The translations under genes and the position numbers were made by a program. The notes under the pieces were generated by a model, which saw only the letters and a list, made by a program, of their open reading frames with translations, was not told the origin of the DNA and searched no databases. Below, in pieces: positions 7,734-17,531 of a DNA stretch of 53,757 nucleotides (position 1 is the stretch's first letter; each line of letters opens with the position of its first letter). The DNA lies in the NCBI GenBank assembly GCA_001512485.1, contig LFRV01000017.1:1-53757 (forward strand), in the 5' to 3' direction. The DNA comes from Clostridiales bacterium DTU069 (GTDB taxonomy: Bacteria > Bacillota > Clostridia > DSM-8532).

Positions 7734-10181
7734 ATGAGTCAAATTTTCATCGGAACAAAAAACAGAAGATTTAAAACAAGCAAGGACTTATACGGCATAT
7801 TTTTTGAGGATATTAACCGCGTCGGGGACGGCGGCTTATACCCTGAGATGATAAGGAACCGTTCCTTTGAAGATTCAATTGTACCTGATGAGTGCGAAAT
7901 TGTGGACGGGGGTAAGTACTTTATAACCCCGACAGGATACAAATGCGCATTCAACAATGGGGAAGGCTTGGACAACTGGTATGAAAAGGTGGCTCCGACT
8001 CCAATTCCCGGCTGGTATGCATCCGGAGGAGACGAAGATATCGAAATATCCCTGGATGAAAGCGATACACTGAATAAAAACAGGCGCTGCAGCCTTGTGG
8101 CAGCTTTTAAAAGGGAGAATACCGAAAACAGTATATATAATATAGGGTATTCGGGAATATACGTTCAAAACGGAGCGGAATATAACTTCTTCATGTTTGC
8201 GAAGGCAATGGAAGGTATCCAAACCGTGGAAGTTTCCCTTAGAAGCAAATGCGGGGAAAAGGTGTATGCTGCCCATACGTTTGAAATTAATCCGGGAGGG
8301 TTTGAAAGATATGACTGTGTGCTGACCGCAAACGACACCGACACAGAAGCCACGTTTCATATTGCTTCAAAACAGAAAGGGATCGTTAAGATTGGTTTTT
8401 CTTCGCTTATGCCTGTTGAAACCTATAACAGGCGCGTCAATGGCTTAAGAAAGGATATTGTTGAGCTTTTGGCCGGTATGAACGCAAGCTTTTTGCGTTT
8501 CCCGGGAGGATGCATCGTAGAAGGTCTGACAAAGGAAACGGCGTTAAGGTTTGAAAATACAATAGGTCCTGTCTGGGAGAGGCCAAGTCACTGGCTGCTC
8601 TGGTTTTACCGTACAACTAACGGCCTGGGCTTCCATGAGTATTTACAGCTTTGCGAAGATATAAATCTCGAGCCGATGTACGTCATAAATTGCGGTATGA
8701 CCTGCCAGCACAGAAATCCTGATTATTTTGATGATGAACTTGCAAAAGAATTTCTGCAGGACGCAATTAATGCAATCGAATATGCCACTGCGCCCGAAGA
8801 CACCTACTGGGGGAGTATACGTGCCAAAAATGGACACCCGAAGCCTTTCAAACTGAAATATATTGAAATTGGCAACGAGAACTACGGTGAACAGTACAAC
8901 AAAAGATACCTGGAGTTTTATAACACATTGAAAGAAAGATACCCGGATATTGTTTTCATATCGAATACGCATACCGAGTTGGATGGGCTGCCCACGGAAA
9001 TGGTCGACGAACATTATTATAACGATACGGAGTTTTTTGCATTGAATCATAACAGGTACGACAGCTATGACAGGAACGGGCCTGAAATCTTTGTCGGGGA
9101 ATACGCGGTCACAAACAACAGGGTGAATGCGTCCCTTTACTCCGCCCTTGGGGAAGCGGTATTCCTGACAGGTCTTGAGAAAAATCAGGATATTGTAAAA
9201 ATGTCATGTTATGCGCCTTTGTTTATGAATTCAAGTTATACATCATGGTATCCGAATTTAATTATATTCAACAATCATGAAAGTTACGGCATCCCAAGTT
9301 ATTATATGCTTCAGATGCTGGGTGATAACCGAGGGGATTATGTTGTTGAATGTGATGTTAAGACACATACGATTGCCGAAAAGAAGTTCGGCAGGGCAGG
9401 ACTGTACTCGGAGAAAGCCGGAACCGTTTTTCGTAATGTAACCATTGACAATAAAAAACAAAACGGTATTACTGCCAATATAACAGGGGAATTTAAAGCG
9501 GAAGACGGGGAATATACCGCAGTAACAGATGATGCGTGGTGCCTGTTCGGCGAAGAAAGGGCGGAGAATTACACGTTGTCGGCCGATGTGAAATTTAACG
9601 AAGGTGATACGGCTATTAAAATGGGTGTATGGAATGAACGTCTCGAATCGGTAGGGGATGTATATCAGCCTTACTGGGCTCCGAAAAGAATTACGGGATA
9701 TAATTGGGTAATTGAAAACGGGGAGAGCTATATAGAAGGTTTTAAACGATTAAAAGTTCAATTCACAACGCCAAAGGTTAAAGTGAATATTGATAACAAC
9801 GCCTTTAATAACATGAAGATTATTGCAAGGGATAATAAGATAGAATGCTACTTAAACGGAGAGATGGTAAACACATATACTGTCGAACCTTTCCCTGTTG
9901 TAACATCGGTTGCAACCGTTGACGAAAAAACAAACGAAGTAATTATAAAAATAATAAACATTTCCGGTGAGGATGAAACAGTGAAAATAAATATTGATCA
10001 AAATGTAAAAAGCACCGCCAGGGGCTGGATTTTGACATCAGATGACAAAAATGACACGAACAGCTTTGAAAACAAGACAAAAGTTTCACCAAAGAAGTTT
10101 GCAATTGACAATATGTCACCGGAATTCGAATATAATGCACCCAAATATTCTCTCAGCGTGATTAGGGTTGGGCTTTCCTGA
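7734..10181 (+). CDS. GH51 alpha-L-arabinofuranosidase
   Basis: Glycoside hydrolase family 51 enzyme of 815 residues that removes terminal L-arabinofuranosyl units (EC 3.2.1.55 by family). The N-terminus has the family signature YGIFFEDINRVGDGGLYPEM. A carbohydrate-binding-like insertion is probable around residues 60-220. The catalytic barrel has acid/base Glu382 in IGNENYGEQY and nucleophile Glu456 in FVGEYAV. The C-terminal part (about 540-700) adds a beta-sandwich-like region (GEFKAEDGEYTAVTDDAWCL) before the usual C-terminal beta domain, making it longer than the classical enzymes of about 500 residues. No signal peptide is present, so it should act inside the cell on imported oligosaccharides. 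The ATG at 7734 follows CAGGAGGG. Confidence 0.92.
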   Translation: MSQIFIGTKNRRFKTSKDLYGIFFEDINRVGDGGLYPEMIRNRSFEDSIVPDECEIVDGGKYFITPTGYKCAFNNGEGLDNWYEKVAPTPIPGWYASGGDEDIEISLDESDTLNKNRRCSLVAAFKRENTENSIYNIGYSGIYVQNGAEYNFFMFAKAMEGIQTVEVSLRSKCGEKVYAAHTFEINPGGFERYDCVLTANDTDTEATFHIASKQKGIVKIGFSSLMPVETYNRRVNGLRKDIVELLAGMNASFLRFPGGCIVEGLTKETALRFENTIGPVWERPSHWLLWFYRTTNGLGFHEYLQLCEDINLEPMYVINCGMTCQHRNPDYFDDELAKEFLQDAINAIEYATAPEDTYWGSIRAKNGHPKPFKLKYIEIGNENYGEQYNKRYLEFYNTLKERYPDIVFISNTHTELDGLPTEMVDEHYYNDTEFFALNHNRYDSYDRNGPEIFVGEYAVTNNRVNASLYSALGEAVFLTGLEKNQDIVKMSCYAPLFMNSSYTSWYPNLIIFNNHESYGIPSYYMLQMLGDNRGDYVVECDVKTHTIAEKKFGRAGLYSEKAGTVFRNVTIDNKKQNGITANITGEFKAEDGEYTAVTDDAWCLFGEERAENYTLSADVKFNEGDTAIKMGVWNERLESVGDVYQPYWAPKRITGYNWVIENGESYIEGFKRLKVQFTTPKVKVNIDNNAFNNMKIIARDNKIECYLNGEMVNTYTVEPFPVVTSVATVDEKTNEVIIKIINISGEDETVKINIDQNVKSTARGWILTSDDKNDTNSFENKTKVSPKKFAIDNMSPEFEYNAPKYSLSVIRVGLS

Positions 10182-10216
10182 CGGCCTGTGAAAAAAGGAC
10201 TGTGACAATAAATCAC

Positions 10217-10268
10217 AAAAAAACAGACCCGATGCTGCCCTGCATCATTTGCAGAAAGCCGAGTCTGT
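10217..10268 (-). terminator. Rho-independent terminator of the TM2 gene
   Basis: Read on the minus strand, ACAGACTCGG pairs with the CCGGGTCTGT-like arm (10 bp with G-U pairs), with a smaller nested GATGCAGGGCAGCATC hairpin, followed by a run of T residues (10216-10223). It ends the minus-strand gene 10281-10727. Confidence 0.7.
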
Positions 10269-10280
10269 CATCAGGCTTTA

Positions 10281-10727
10281 CTATTTCAGCGGATAACCGG
10301 CTTTATCTCTGAACGAACCTACAAGAATGAATATCAAATCAAGCAACCAGCCTATACCGATTAATCCACCGGTTAGCAGCCATATGATTCCTGTTCCTAT
10401 TTTTCCTACGTAAAACCTGTGTACTCCTAACGCGCCGAAAAAGAAACAAAGAATAAAAGCAGTTATTTTCTTCTTGTAAGGATATGCTGCTTCGTTTTGT
10501 GCGTTTATATTCGTGTTTACATTCGTATTCACGTTGTTGACATTAATAACAGGCGATGCCGTCTTTGCCGCTGCGGCTTCTTCTTTTGCTTCCTTTAAAA
10601 CATTTCCGATATCTGTTTTGCAGTACATTCTGCCATTGGCTTCTACCAGGCAATCCTCGCAGAAAAATTTCCCGCAGTAGACACAGGTGCCGTTTGCGTC
10701 AACTTCCGGATGATTTACACATTTCAT
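10281..10727 (-). CDS. TM2-domain protein with N-terminal zinc-binding box
   Basis: Membrane protein of 148 residues. The N-terminal 45 residues carry a B-box-like cysteine/histidine cluster ([20 protein letters not shown], then CEDC and YC). A low-complexity Asn/Val linker ([17 protein letters not shown]) leads to a TM2 domain with two membrane hairpin segments and the typical [17 protein letters not shown] and [11 protein letters not shown] signatures. The role of bacterial TM2 proteins is poorly known. The gene stands alone, with SD AGAGGCGG upstream and a terminator downstream. Confidence 0.85.
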   Translation of the reverse strand: MKCVNHPEVDANGTCVYCGKFFCEDCLVEANGRMYCKTDIGNVLKEAKEEAAAAKTASPVINVNNVNTNVNTNINAQNEAAYPYKKKITAFILCFFFGALGVHRFYVGKIGTGIIWLLTGGLIGIGWLLDLIFILVGSFRDKAGYPLK

Positions 10728-11272
10728 AAAACAACCGCCTCTCTATAACTATATTTATTAATAAGACTTTTGCGTCTTATCGGCAATGATTAACTATAAG
10801 CTTCCGTTTAAAATTTCAAGCTCTTAAACGAATTCTATGGCTTCCAATTCTTTTTATGTTCGCGGCAGGCTGCAATGGCAGGAGTTCATTTGACACAATT
10901 TAACTGTATTACTTTATTTACTTGTTTTATTATATTTTAACAGTTAGGAATTTATTGGACAAGTGTTCTTTTGGTCAATTTCTTTCATATTCCTATCCCG
11001 GTAAAAGTAAAAAGGCTGTTTTAATATTCAGTTTTGTAATAGCTTAGGAATATCGATATAATCAAGCGGTTAAAAAACTGTCCTGTATTTTCCCATGTTT
11101 GATAACCATGAGAAATTATGGTATTCTATCTCTACGCAAAAAAGCTTTTACGCATTTACCAGCAATGAAAAGCATGCATGAAAATGATTACGGGGCAGAA
11201 TATGTTTATCATTCAAACGGCGGTTAAATGCCGCAGAACCAGGAAGCAGAATAGTTAGAACGGAGAATTGCC
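10728..11272. other. 545-bp intergenic region between divergent genes
   Basis: No gene or recognisable RNA is visible. It must contain the promoter of the minus-strand TM2 gene (a TTGACC at 10978-10973 is one weak candidate) and, on the plus strand, the candidate promoter at 11099-11127 for the peptidase gene. Confidence 0.4.
11099..11127 (+). promoter_or_regulatory. Candidate sigma-A promoter of the M24 peptidase
   Basis: TTGATA (11099-11104) and TATTCT (11122-11127) with exactly 17 bp between them. Leader of about 140 nt to the ATG at 11273. Confidence 0.5.
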
Positions 11273-12466
11273 ATGATTAAAAAAGTACCTTTTGAAGAAT
11301 TGAAAACACGCATGGAACGCTTCAGACTGAAAATGGATGAAACAAACCCGGAATGGCAAATTGTGGTTATATTCAGCAAAGTGAACCAGTATTATTTTAC
11401 CGGGACAATGCAGGACGGAATGCTGATAATCCCGCGCGACGACGAAGCCGTGTACTGGGTAAGAAGAAGCTATGAAAGAGCATTGGACGAGTCACTGTTT
11501 CCCCGCATTAAGCATATGCATAGTTTCCGCGATGCGGTAGCCGAACACAGGAATCTGCCTAAAGCCGTATATATGGAAACTGAAATAGTTCCTCTGGCTT
11601 TATGTCAAAGGTTTTTAAAGTATTTTAAATTTGAAGACGTAAAGTCTGCCGACCGGCAAATAGCTTCAGTACGCGCAGTTAAAAGCAAATTCGAACTGTC
11701 TCTGATCGAACAGTCGGGAAGGATACATAAGAAGATATTTGAAGAACGGCTGCCCGAAGTTATGTATGAAGGCATGAGCGAAGCCGAGCTTGGCACACAT
11801 CTTTTCACGATCATGATTGAAGAGGGTCATCACGGGCTTTCACGTTTTGGCATGTTTGATACCGATATGATCCTGGGCAATATATGTTTTGGAGAAAGTT
11901 CAATCTATCCTACTAATTTTGACGGCCCGGGTGGCAATCTGGGCTTGTCGCCCGCTGTGCCGCTGTTCGGGAACCGTGAGCGCCGGCTCGGTAAAGGAGA
12001 CCTCGTATTCGTTGACGTCGGGTGCGGAGTCGATGGTTATCATACCGATAAAACGATGACATATATGTTCGGGAAACCTCTTCCGGGGTATGTGCTGGAC
12101 ATCCATAGAAAATGTGTTGACATTCAGAATGAGATTGCTTCGATGTTAAGGCCGGGAGCGATTCCGTCGGAAATATATAATAAGGTTATGGGCAGCTTAA
12201 GCGACGACTTTCTTGAAAACTTTATGGGATACGGCAGCAGGAGGGTGAAATTTCTCGGCCATGGAATAGGTCTCGTAATTGATGAGCCGCCGGTAATAGC
12301 CGACGGATTTACGGAGCCTTTGCAGGAGGGAATGGTTTTCGCGATTGAACCGAAAAAAGCCATAAAAGGTGTCGGAATGGTTGGGATAGAAAATACGTTT
12401 GTAGTGACGACAGAAGGAGGAAAATGCGTTACAGGCGACCACCCCGGCATGATTCCGGTATATTAG
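11273..12466 (+). CDS. M24 family metallopeptidase (Xaa-Pro aminopeptidase-like)
   Basis: Cytoplasmic dinuclear-metal peptidase of 397 residues with a creatinase-like N-terminal domain (about 1-150) and a pita-bread catalytic domain (about 160-397). All five metal ligands are visible: Asp248 and Asp259 ([15 protein letters not shown]), His330 (GHGIGL), Glu359 (FAIEPKK) and Glu373 (GIENTF). The family removes N-terminal residues before proline or cleaves X-Pro dipeptides; the exact substrate cannot be read from sequence. ATG 11273 follows CGGAG. It converges with the SpoVAF-like gene, leaving only 11 bp between stop codons. Confidence 0.88.
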   Translation: MIKKVPFEELKTRMERFRLKMDETNPEWQIVVIFSKVNQYYFTGTMQDGMLIIPRDDEAVYWVRRSYERALDESLFPRIKHMHSFRDAVAEHRNLPKAVYMETEIVPLALCQRFLKYFKFEDVKSADRQIASVRAVKSKFELSLIEQSGRIHKKIFEERLPEVMYEGMSEAELGTHLFTIMIEEGHHGLSRFGMFDTDMILGNICFGESSIYPTNFDGPGGNLGLSPAVPLFGNRERRLGKGDLVFVDVGCGVDGYHTDKTMTYMFGKPLPGYVLDIHRKCVDIQNEIASMLRPGAIPSEIYNKVMGSLSDDFLENFMGYGSRRVKFLGHGIGLVIDEPPVIADGFTEPLQEGMVFAIEPKKAIKGVGMVGIENTFVVTTEGGKCVTGDHPGMIPVY

Positions 12467-12477
12467 CGGGTTTGCTT

Positions 12478-13914
12478 TTATTCCTGTTTCAATTCCGGGA
12501 TTGGTTTTCTGAAAAGTATGTTGGATAACGGCTTCCATTCGAATGGAATAAGAGGCCAGGTGTATTTTTTTCCATATTTAAATGAACCTGTTGAAAAAGT
12601 AATAATAAAAATAATTATAATTGCGGCAATAAAACCGTAAACGTTAAAAAGGCCGGTTAAAATGAGCAGAAGAAGACGGAAGAGCCGAATTGCCATTGAA
12701 AACTCCATACTTGGCGTAGCAAATGTGCCTATTCCGGCAAGTGCCATGTAAAGCACGGTTTCGGGTACAAAAAGCCCTACGTCTACTGCGAATTCACTTA
12801 GGATTAAACCGCCTATAATTCCCAGTGAGGTTGTTAACGCGTTTGGAGTATGAATTGACGATATCCTTAATAAATCCAGGCCGAATTCAAGCAGTATGAA
12901 TTGAAGAAAAAGCGGAATGGGAGTGGATTCCTTTGGCCCAAGAAATTGAAGGAAATCGGGCAGATACTGTTTGTTAAATACCAGCAAAAGCCATAGCGGA
13001 AGCAGGATAAATGCGGACAACATTCCGAGAAACCTGATCCAGCGGATATAGGTTCCAACCGTAATGTTCTGATAATAGTCTTCGGCGTGCTGTGTGAAAT
13101 GAAACAAAGTAGCCGGAAGTATCATAACGCTTGGAGATGTGTCGACTATTATTGCAATATGACCTTCCATAAGGTGAGCGGCGACAACATCGGGCCGTTC
13201 CGTAAACTTAACCTGCGGAAGCGGGTTATACCAGCGTTTTTTTACAATGAGCTCTTCAAGGGTTTTTTCAGCCATTACCAGCGCGCCAATATCTATACCT
13301 GTTATTCTGTCCTGAATTTCACTTAGCAGGTTTTCATCAACGAGTCCGTCAATATATGCGATAACTACATCGGTCCGGGAACGCGTTCCAATACTTCGAA
13401 TGTCGAATATGAGGTTTGGATCTCTCAAACGCCTGCGAATAAGCGCTGTATTAAAAATCAGTGTTTCTACCAGACCATCGCGTGAACCGCGTGTAACCTT
13501 CTCAAGATCGGGTTCTTCTGGAGTTCTTACCGGGTACTGACGAACATCAATCAGAATTGCTTCATTCTCACCGTCCACGATAAGAACAACTGCTCCCGAT
13601 AAAATCAAAGACTCTATTTTTTTTATATCCTTAACTGCTTCGACTTCTATATATCCTATCTTTGTTTTTATCAGTTGTTTTATAACGTCTTTGCCAAATT
13701 CATTCCCTGTCATTGACTGTAATGATTCCAAAATCCAAATCATTATTTCGTCTTTAACAAACCCGTCGATAAAAATAAGGCATGCTTCCCGCGCCCCGAT
13801 TATAATATCTCTTGCTATAACATCAAAACTTTTCTCTATCGGAAGAATTTGTTTCATTAACTCAATATTCTTTTTTATATCCTTTTTCAGCTGCTTTTCT
13901 CCGAAAAGTCCCAT
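12478..13914 (-). CDS. spoVAF: SpoVAF/GerA-family spore germination membrane protein
   Basis: Protein of 478 residues related to the A subunits of germinant receptors. The N-terminal soluble half (about 1-250) ends in RWYNPLPQVKFTERPDVVAA, followed by EGHIAIIVDTSPSVMILP. The C-terminal half has about five membrane segments, including LPLWLLLVF and FILLEFGLDLLRISSIHTPN. The RWYNP/TERPD block, HAEDYYQN and the PLIPFEWKPL end are closer to SpoVAF than to GerAA in my recollection of the family. SpoVAF acts in the inner spore membrane during germination. Here it is not in a spoVA operon and has no GerB/GerC partners. Start ATG 13914, SD AAGGA. The general family is certain; the SpoVAF assignment is less so. 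Confidence 0.8.
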   Translation of the reverse strand: MGLFGEKQLKKDIKKNIELMKQILPIEKSFDVIARDIIIGAREACLIFIDGFVKDEIMIWILESLQSMTGNEFGKDVIKQLIKTKIGYIEVEAVKDIKKIESLILSGAVVLIVDGENEAILIDVRQYPVRTPEEPDLEKVTRGSRDGLVETLIFNTALIRRRLRDPNLIFDIRSIGTRSRTDVVIAYIDGLVDENLLSEIQDRITGIDIGALVMAEKTLEELIVKKRWYNPLPQVKFTERPDVVAAHLMEGHIAIIVDTSPSVMILPATLFHFTQHAEDYYQNITVGTYIRWIRFLGMLSAFILLPLWLLLVFNKQYLPDFLQFLGPKESTPIPLFLQFILLEFGLDLLRISSIHTPNALTTSLGIIGGLILSEFAVDVGLFVPETVLYMALAGIGTFATPSMEFSMAIRLFRLLLLILTGLFNVYGFIAAIIIIFIITFSTGSFKYGKKYTWPLIPFEWKPLSNILFRKPIPELKQE

Positions 13915-13999
13915 CGCCGTAAAATCCTTATTTTTATTTATTCAATATTTTCTGTATAAAAATAGAACATTATTCAAAAGAAAAAAGCAGCAATATATT

Positions 14000-14902
14000 T
14001 CATATCAGTTCAGTGCTGAAATACCTTTCGGCCCTGTCACACAATATAGTGGCAATATTTTTTTTGCCGCCAAACCTGGTAGCAATCTGCATGCTTGCCC
14101 AAACATTGCATCCGGACGAGATTCCGACAAGCAGTCCCTGTTTTTTCGCTAAATACCTCGCTGTCTGTATTGCGTCTTCATCGCTTACTTCAATAACACA
14201 GTCTATAAGGGATGTGTCAAGCACAGGAGGTATAAAACCGTCACCTATGCCCTGAATTTTATGAAAACCCGGCTGCTGGCCCAATAATGACGAGACACCC
14301 TTTGGCTCTGCGGCAACGATTATTACATCAGGGTTTTTTTCCTTCAAGAATTTGGCTACGCCACCGATTGTGCCGCCGCTTCCTATTCCCGATACGAATA
14401 CGTCGACATTTCCGTCAAGCTGATCCCAGATTTCACGCGCAGTTGTTAAATAATGAATTTTGGGGTTATCAGGGTTTTCAAATTGCATTGGGACAAAAAG
14501 GGACGAGTCGTTTTTGCAGCGTTGTTCCACTTCCTGAAGCGCTCCTTCTATGTTTTTTTCAGCCGGTGTTAAAACAAGTTCGGCTCCAAGAGATTGTATT
14601 ATGCTCTTTCTTTCTTCACTCATGTTTTCAGGCATAACAATAATAACTTCGTAGCCTTTTTGTATGCCGACAAGCGCCAGTCCGATACCTGTATTGCCCG
14701 ATGTCGGCTCAATAATTTTCATTCCCTTTTTTAATGCTCCGGTTCTTTCGGCCTCTTCTATCATATATTTTGCTATCCTGTCTTTAACGCTTCCCCCGGG
14801 GTTAAGAAACTCCGCTTTCCCATAGATTGAATAACCGGTAGCTTTTTTAAGATCAATCATGCAGGTATTGCCGATTAAATCCAATACATCATGTACTTGC
14901 AC
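14000..14902 (-). CDS. cysK: Cysteine synthase (O-acetylserine sulfhydrylase)
   Basis: PLP enzyme of 300 residues that forms L-cysteine from O-acetylserine and sulfide. PLP-binding Lys40 lies in NPGGSVKDR. The asparagine loop is TSGNTGIGLALV and the phosphate-binding loop is GIGSGGTIGG. The C-terminal GISSGCNVWA block is also typical. Length and motifs fit CysK/CysM. The IGNTPLV motif usual near the N-terminus is changed to IGNTCMI. The start is GTG at 14902 with SD GAGGGA. A strong extended -10 promoter lies about 170 nt upstream. No T-box or S-box is recognisable in the leader. Confidence 0.93.
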   Translation of the reverse strand: MQVHDVLDLIGNTCMIDLKKATGYSIYGKAEFLNPGGSVKDRIAKYMIEEAERTGALKKGMKIIEPTSGNTGIGLALVGIQKGYEVIIVMPENMSEERKSIIQSLGAELVLTPAEKNIEGALQEVEQRCKNDSSLFVPMQFENPDNPKIHYLTTAREIWDQLDGNVDVFVSGIGSGGTIGGVAKFLKEKNPDVIIVAAEPKGVSSLLGQQPGFHKIQGIGDGFIPPVLDTSLIDCVIEVSDEDAIQTARYLAKKQGLLVGISSGCNVWASMQIATRFGGKKNIATILCDRAERYFSTELI

Positions 14903-15073
14903 TGCTATCCCTCTATTCCGTAAATTTTGCTGAATGTTACCCTCCGACTGTCAGACGGGGAACATTATACCGCGATATACTATCTTTATGAAAGATTTTA
15001 ACGCAATGTACGCAATTTTGCCATATATTTTATGTTATATATATTTTTTTACGCGTAATTGATATGAATATAT

Positions 15074-15105
15074 ATTATAGCATATGAAAAACGGCGGCAG
15101 TTCAA
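15074..15105 (-). promoter_or_regulatory. cysK promoter with extended -10
   Basis: On the minus strand TTGAAC (15105-15100) is followed after 19-20 bp by TGCTATAAT, an extended -10 with a perfect TATAAT hexamer (15079-15074). It faces cysK. Confidence 0.6.
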
Positions 15106-15169
15106 AAACAAATATTCGTACTGGTTATTAAAATGTCAGAAATAAATAATAAAAGAGTAAAAAAAAGGG

Positions 15170-15198
15170 TTGATCCGTTACTTCTGTTAAACTATAAT
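15170..15198 (+). promoter_or_regulatory. Promoter of the orphan histidine kinase
   Basis: TTGATC (15170-15175), a 17-bp spacer and a perfect TATAAT (15193-15198). Confidence 0.6.
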
Positions 15199-15485
15199 TT
15201 CCTTATGGATTTATTTAATGCTAAAAAACGGAAGATATCGCCCGGCAGTTTTGCCTAGGTTTCAACCCGACAAGACACATGTGCTGACACTAAATCATAG
15301 ATCATAACATCACAAAGTGAAACCCTTAATATAATTGTATAGAAGTTCTTAAATATAAATCCGGAAGCGGAATTAACTGTCTTATACGGCAGTACTTGAT
15401 TTTGATATAACGAGGACTGAACGGTGTGTAAAATTGCGAAGCAATTTCTTCCGTCGTTTTGTTGTGGTAAGAGGAACCTGATTTT

Positions 15486-17429
15486 ATGAATGAGTATTTT
15501 TATTCTTTTCTTCTGGAAAATGTGCCCTATCTGCTGGTGGATAACGGCATTGTCAGCCGGGTAGGAGAGCTGCTTCTTGCGCAGCTCGGCTATAAAAAAA
15601 ACGATATAGTCGGTTTAAGCGAGCTTGAAGTTCTGGATACTTTATTCGGCGTTCGCAACAAGATACATCCGGAAAAAAAGCAGTTCCTTCATTTAATTTC
15701 TTCTAAAAGCGGTGAAATGTTCTTTTATTCCATTCAGGTTTGTGATCATATTAGTTCAAGACAGCGGCTTTACATTTTTAAAAAGCGCGACAGCATAAAA
15801 CACGATCTTAACATCATACATCAGTTGATTTCCAATAGCCCGTTCGGAATGGCGGTTTTCAGCGTTCCTGATATGACGCTGCTGAATGCAAACCAGTCGT
15901 GGCTGAAGCGTCTTGATGAGCCGTATAATACAAGGGAGGCAAGCATCGGCAAGCATATCAGTGAAATAATTACGGGCTGGAAGGGAAGCGTGCTTGAGAA
16001 TATATGGACCACGGTTTTAGTCTCGGGAAAGTCCTGCTATCTGCCCGAATACCGCTATATAGGCTTAAAGAAAGGATTGTCTTACTGGAATATTTCGCTG
16101 ACGCCTATTTATGAGGACAGTATACTTGCATATTTTGTAGAAATTACCCATGACGTTACCGAAACCGTTATGAACCGGGAAAAAATCAGGTTTCAGCGCG
16201 ACCAGTTATTTAAACAGTTCCAGCAATTCGAAACGGTTGTTGAAAATATGTCCGATGCGCTTTTTGTAATGTACCCCGATTCGGCCGCAATATCGCTGAA
16301 CCAGGAAGCGCATTATATAAAGCACCTGTTTAACGACTTCAGCAAGGTGAATAAAAACCCCGATGATATAAAATATTATGATGAAAACGGAAACGAAATA
16401 CCTTACAATTTGCTGCCCGTGTTCAAAATACTGCAGGGTGAACATTATAAAGCGTTCAGGGTAACCGTTAAAACGCGCGATAATACGCATCATTTCAGCA
16501 TAAGCGGAAGGCCGGTTTTCGATAACGCAAAAAACATATTCTTCTCGATTGTGTGTATACGTGATGTAACAAGCCAGGTAAACCATGATAATTACATATT
16601 GAAAGTTGAAAAAGAAAAAAAAGAATATCTTGAACGCGTTATCAGATTGAAAGATGAATTCCTTACTTTGATTTCGCATGAGTTTAAAACCCCGCTTACG
16701 GTTATAGGAACCGCTATTCAGGCAATGGAACTGCTTTGCGGAAATGAACTCAGCAGCAAGGCAAAACGGTATATTGATACAATAAGGCAGAATTCACTCC
16801 GGCAGTTAAGACTCGTCAGCAACCTTCTTGATATTACGCGGGGAACGGCAGACCAGATACGTTTATATAAAAAGAACGTTGACATTGTATGGTTAACGAA
16901 GCTGATAACGGATTCGGTAAAGATTTATGCCGCTCAAAAAAACCTTCAGATTACTTTCCTGTCGGATTTTGATCAAAAGCTTGTATTCATTGATGATGAG
17001 AAATATGAGCGTATTGTTCTGAACCTGCTGTCGAATGCGATAAAGTTTACTCCTAAGGGCAAAAGCATCCAGGTCCGCCTGTTTAAAGAAAATGATTTTA
17101 TTAATCTGGAAGTTAAGGATGAAGGTGTTGGAATTCCGAAGGAGAAAATCGGCCTGATATTTGAACGCTTCGGCCAGGTTGACAACAGTCTGTCAAGACA
17201 AGCCGAGGGAACAGGGATGGGATTGTATCTTGTAAAAATGTTTGTTGAGCGAATGGGAGGAAGCATTTCCGCTTCCAGTACGTTATACAAAGGTGCAACT
17301 TTCCTTGTAAAACTTCCGGATGAACCAATCGGACAGCACGATATGACAAGTGAACTTGAAACGGTGGATAACAAAAAAATAATACATATGATGAACATTG
17401 AATTTTCCGATATCTACCTGTCTAAATGA
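15486..17429 (+). CDS. Orphan PAS-domain sensor histidine kinase
   Basis: Soluble-looking hybrid-free kinase of 647 residues with no clear membrane segments. An N-terminal PAS-like part (about 1-100) is followed by a PAS domain around 100-235 (MAVFSVPDMTLLNANQSWLK) and another around 250-370. Then come HisKA with phospho-acceptor His398 in LISHEFKTPLTVI and HATPase_c with NLLSNAIKFTPKG, DEGVGIPKEKIG and GTGMGLYLVK. No response regulator lies next to it, so its partner must be elsewhere; Spo0A phosphorelay kinases have this orphan layout, but that role is inference only. ATG 15486 is preceded by GAGG. Confidence 0.88.
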   Translation: MNEYFYSFLLENVPYLLVDNGIVSRVGELLLAQLGYKKNDIVGLSELEVLDTLFGVRNKIHPEKKQFLHLISSKSGEMFFYSIQVCDHISSRQRLYIFKKRDSIKHDLNIIHQLISNSPFGMAVFSVPDMTLLNANQSWLKRLDEPYNTREASIGKHISEIITGWKGSVLENIWTTVLVSGKSCYLPEYRYIGLKKGLSYWNISLTPIYEDSILAYFVEITHDVTETVMNREKIRFQRDQLFKQFQQFETVVENMSDALFVMYPDSAAISLNQEAHYIKHLFNDFSKVNKNPDDIKYYDENGNEIPYNLLPVFKILQGEHYKAFRVTVKTRDNTHHFSISGRPVFDNAKNIFFSIVCIRDVTSQVNHDNYILKVEKEKKEYLERVIRLKDEFLTLISHEFKTPLTVIGTAIQAMELLCGNELSSKAKRYIDTIRQNSLRQLRLVSNLLDITRGTADQIRLYKKNVDIVWLTKLITDSVKIYAAQKNLQITFLSDFDQKLVFIDDEKYERIVLNLLSNAIKFTPKGKSIQVRLFKENDFINLEVKDEGVGIPKEKIGLIFERFGQVDNSLSRQAEGTGMGLYLVKMFVERMGGSISASSTLYKGATFLVKLPDEPIGQHDMTSELETVDNKKIIHMMNIEFSDIYLSK

Positions 17430-17531
17430 AAAAATATAATTTTCCGCTTTTATTTATCCGTTTCATTCGCTATAATAAAATGGATATGACCGAAAATAAC
17501 CGGGGCAGCATACAATAAAGGGGAAACAAAA

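Larger units (their letters stand above)
14903..15485. other. 583-bp divergent intergenic region (cysK / histidine kinase)
   Basis: No gene is visible. It contains a minus-strand promoter for cysK (15074-15105) and a plus-strand promoter (15170-15198) that would give the histidine kinase mRNA a leader of about 280 nt. The leader includes a perfect 7-bp hairpin AAATTGC-GAA-GCAATTT (15431-15447) and a GC-richer segment (15238-15290) that does not match any riboswitch class I recognise. Confidence 0.5.
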
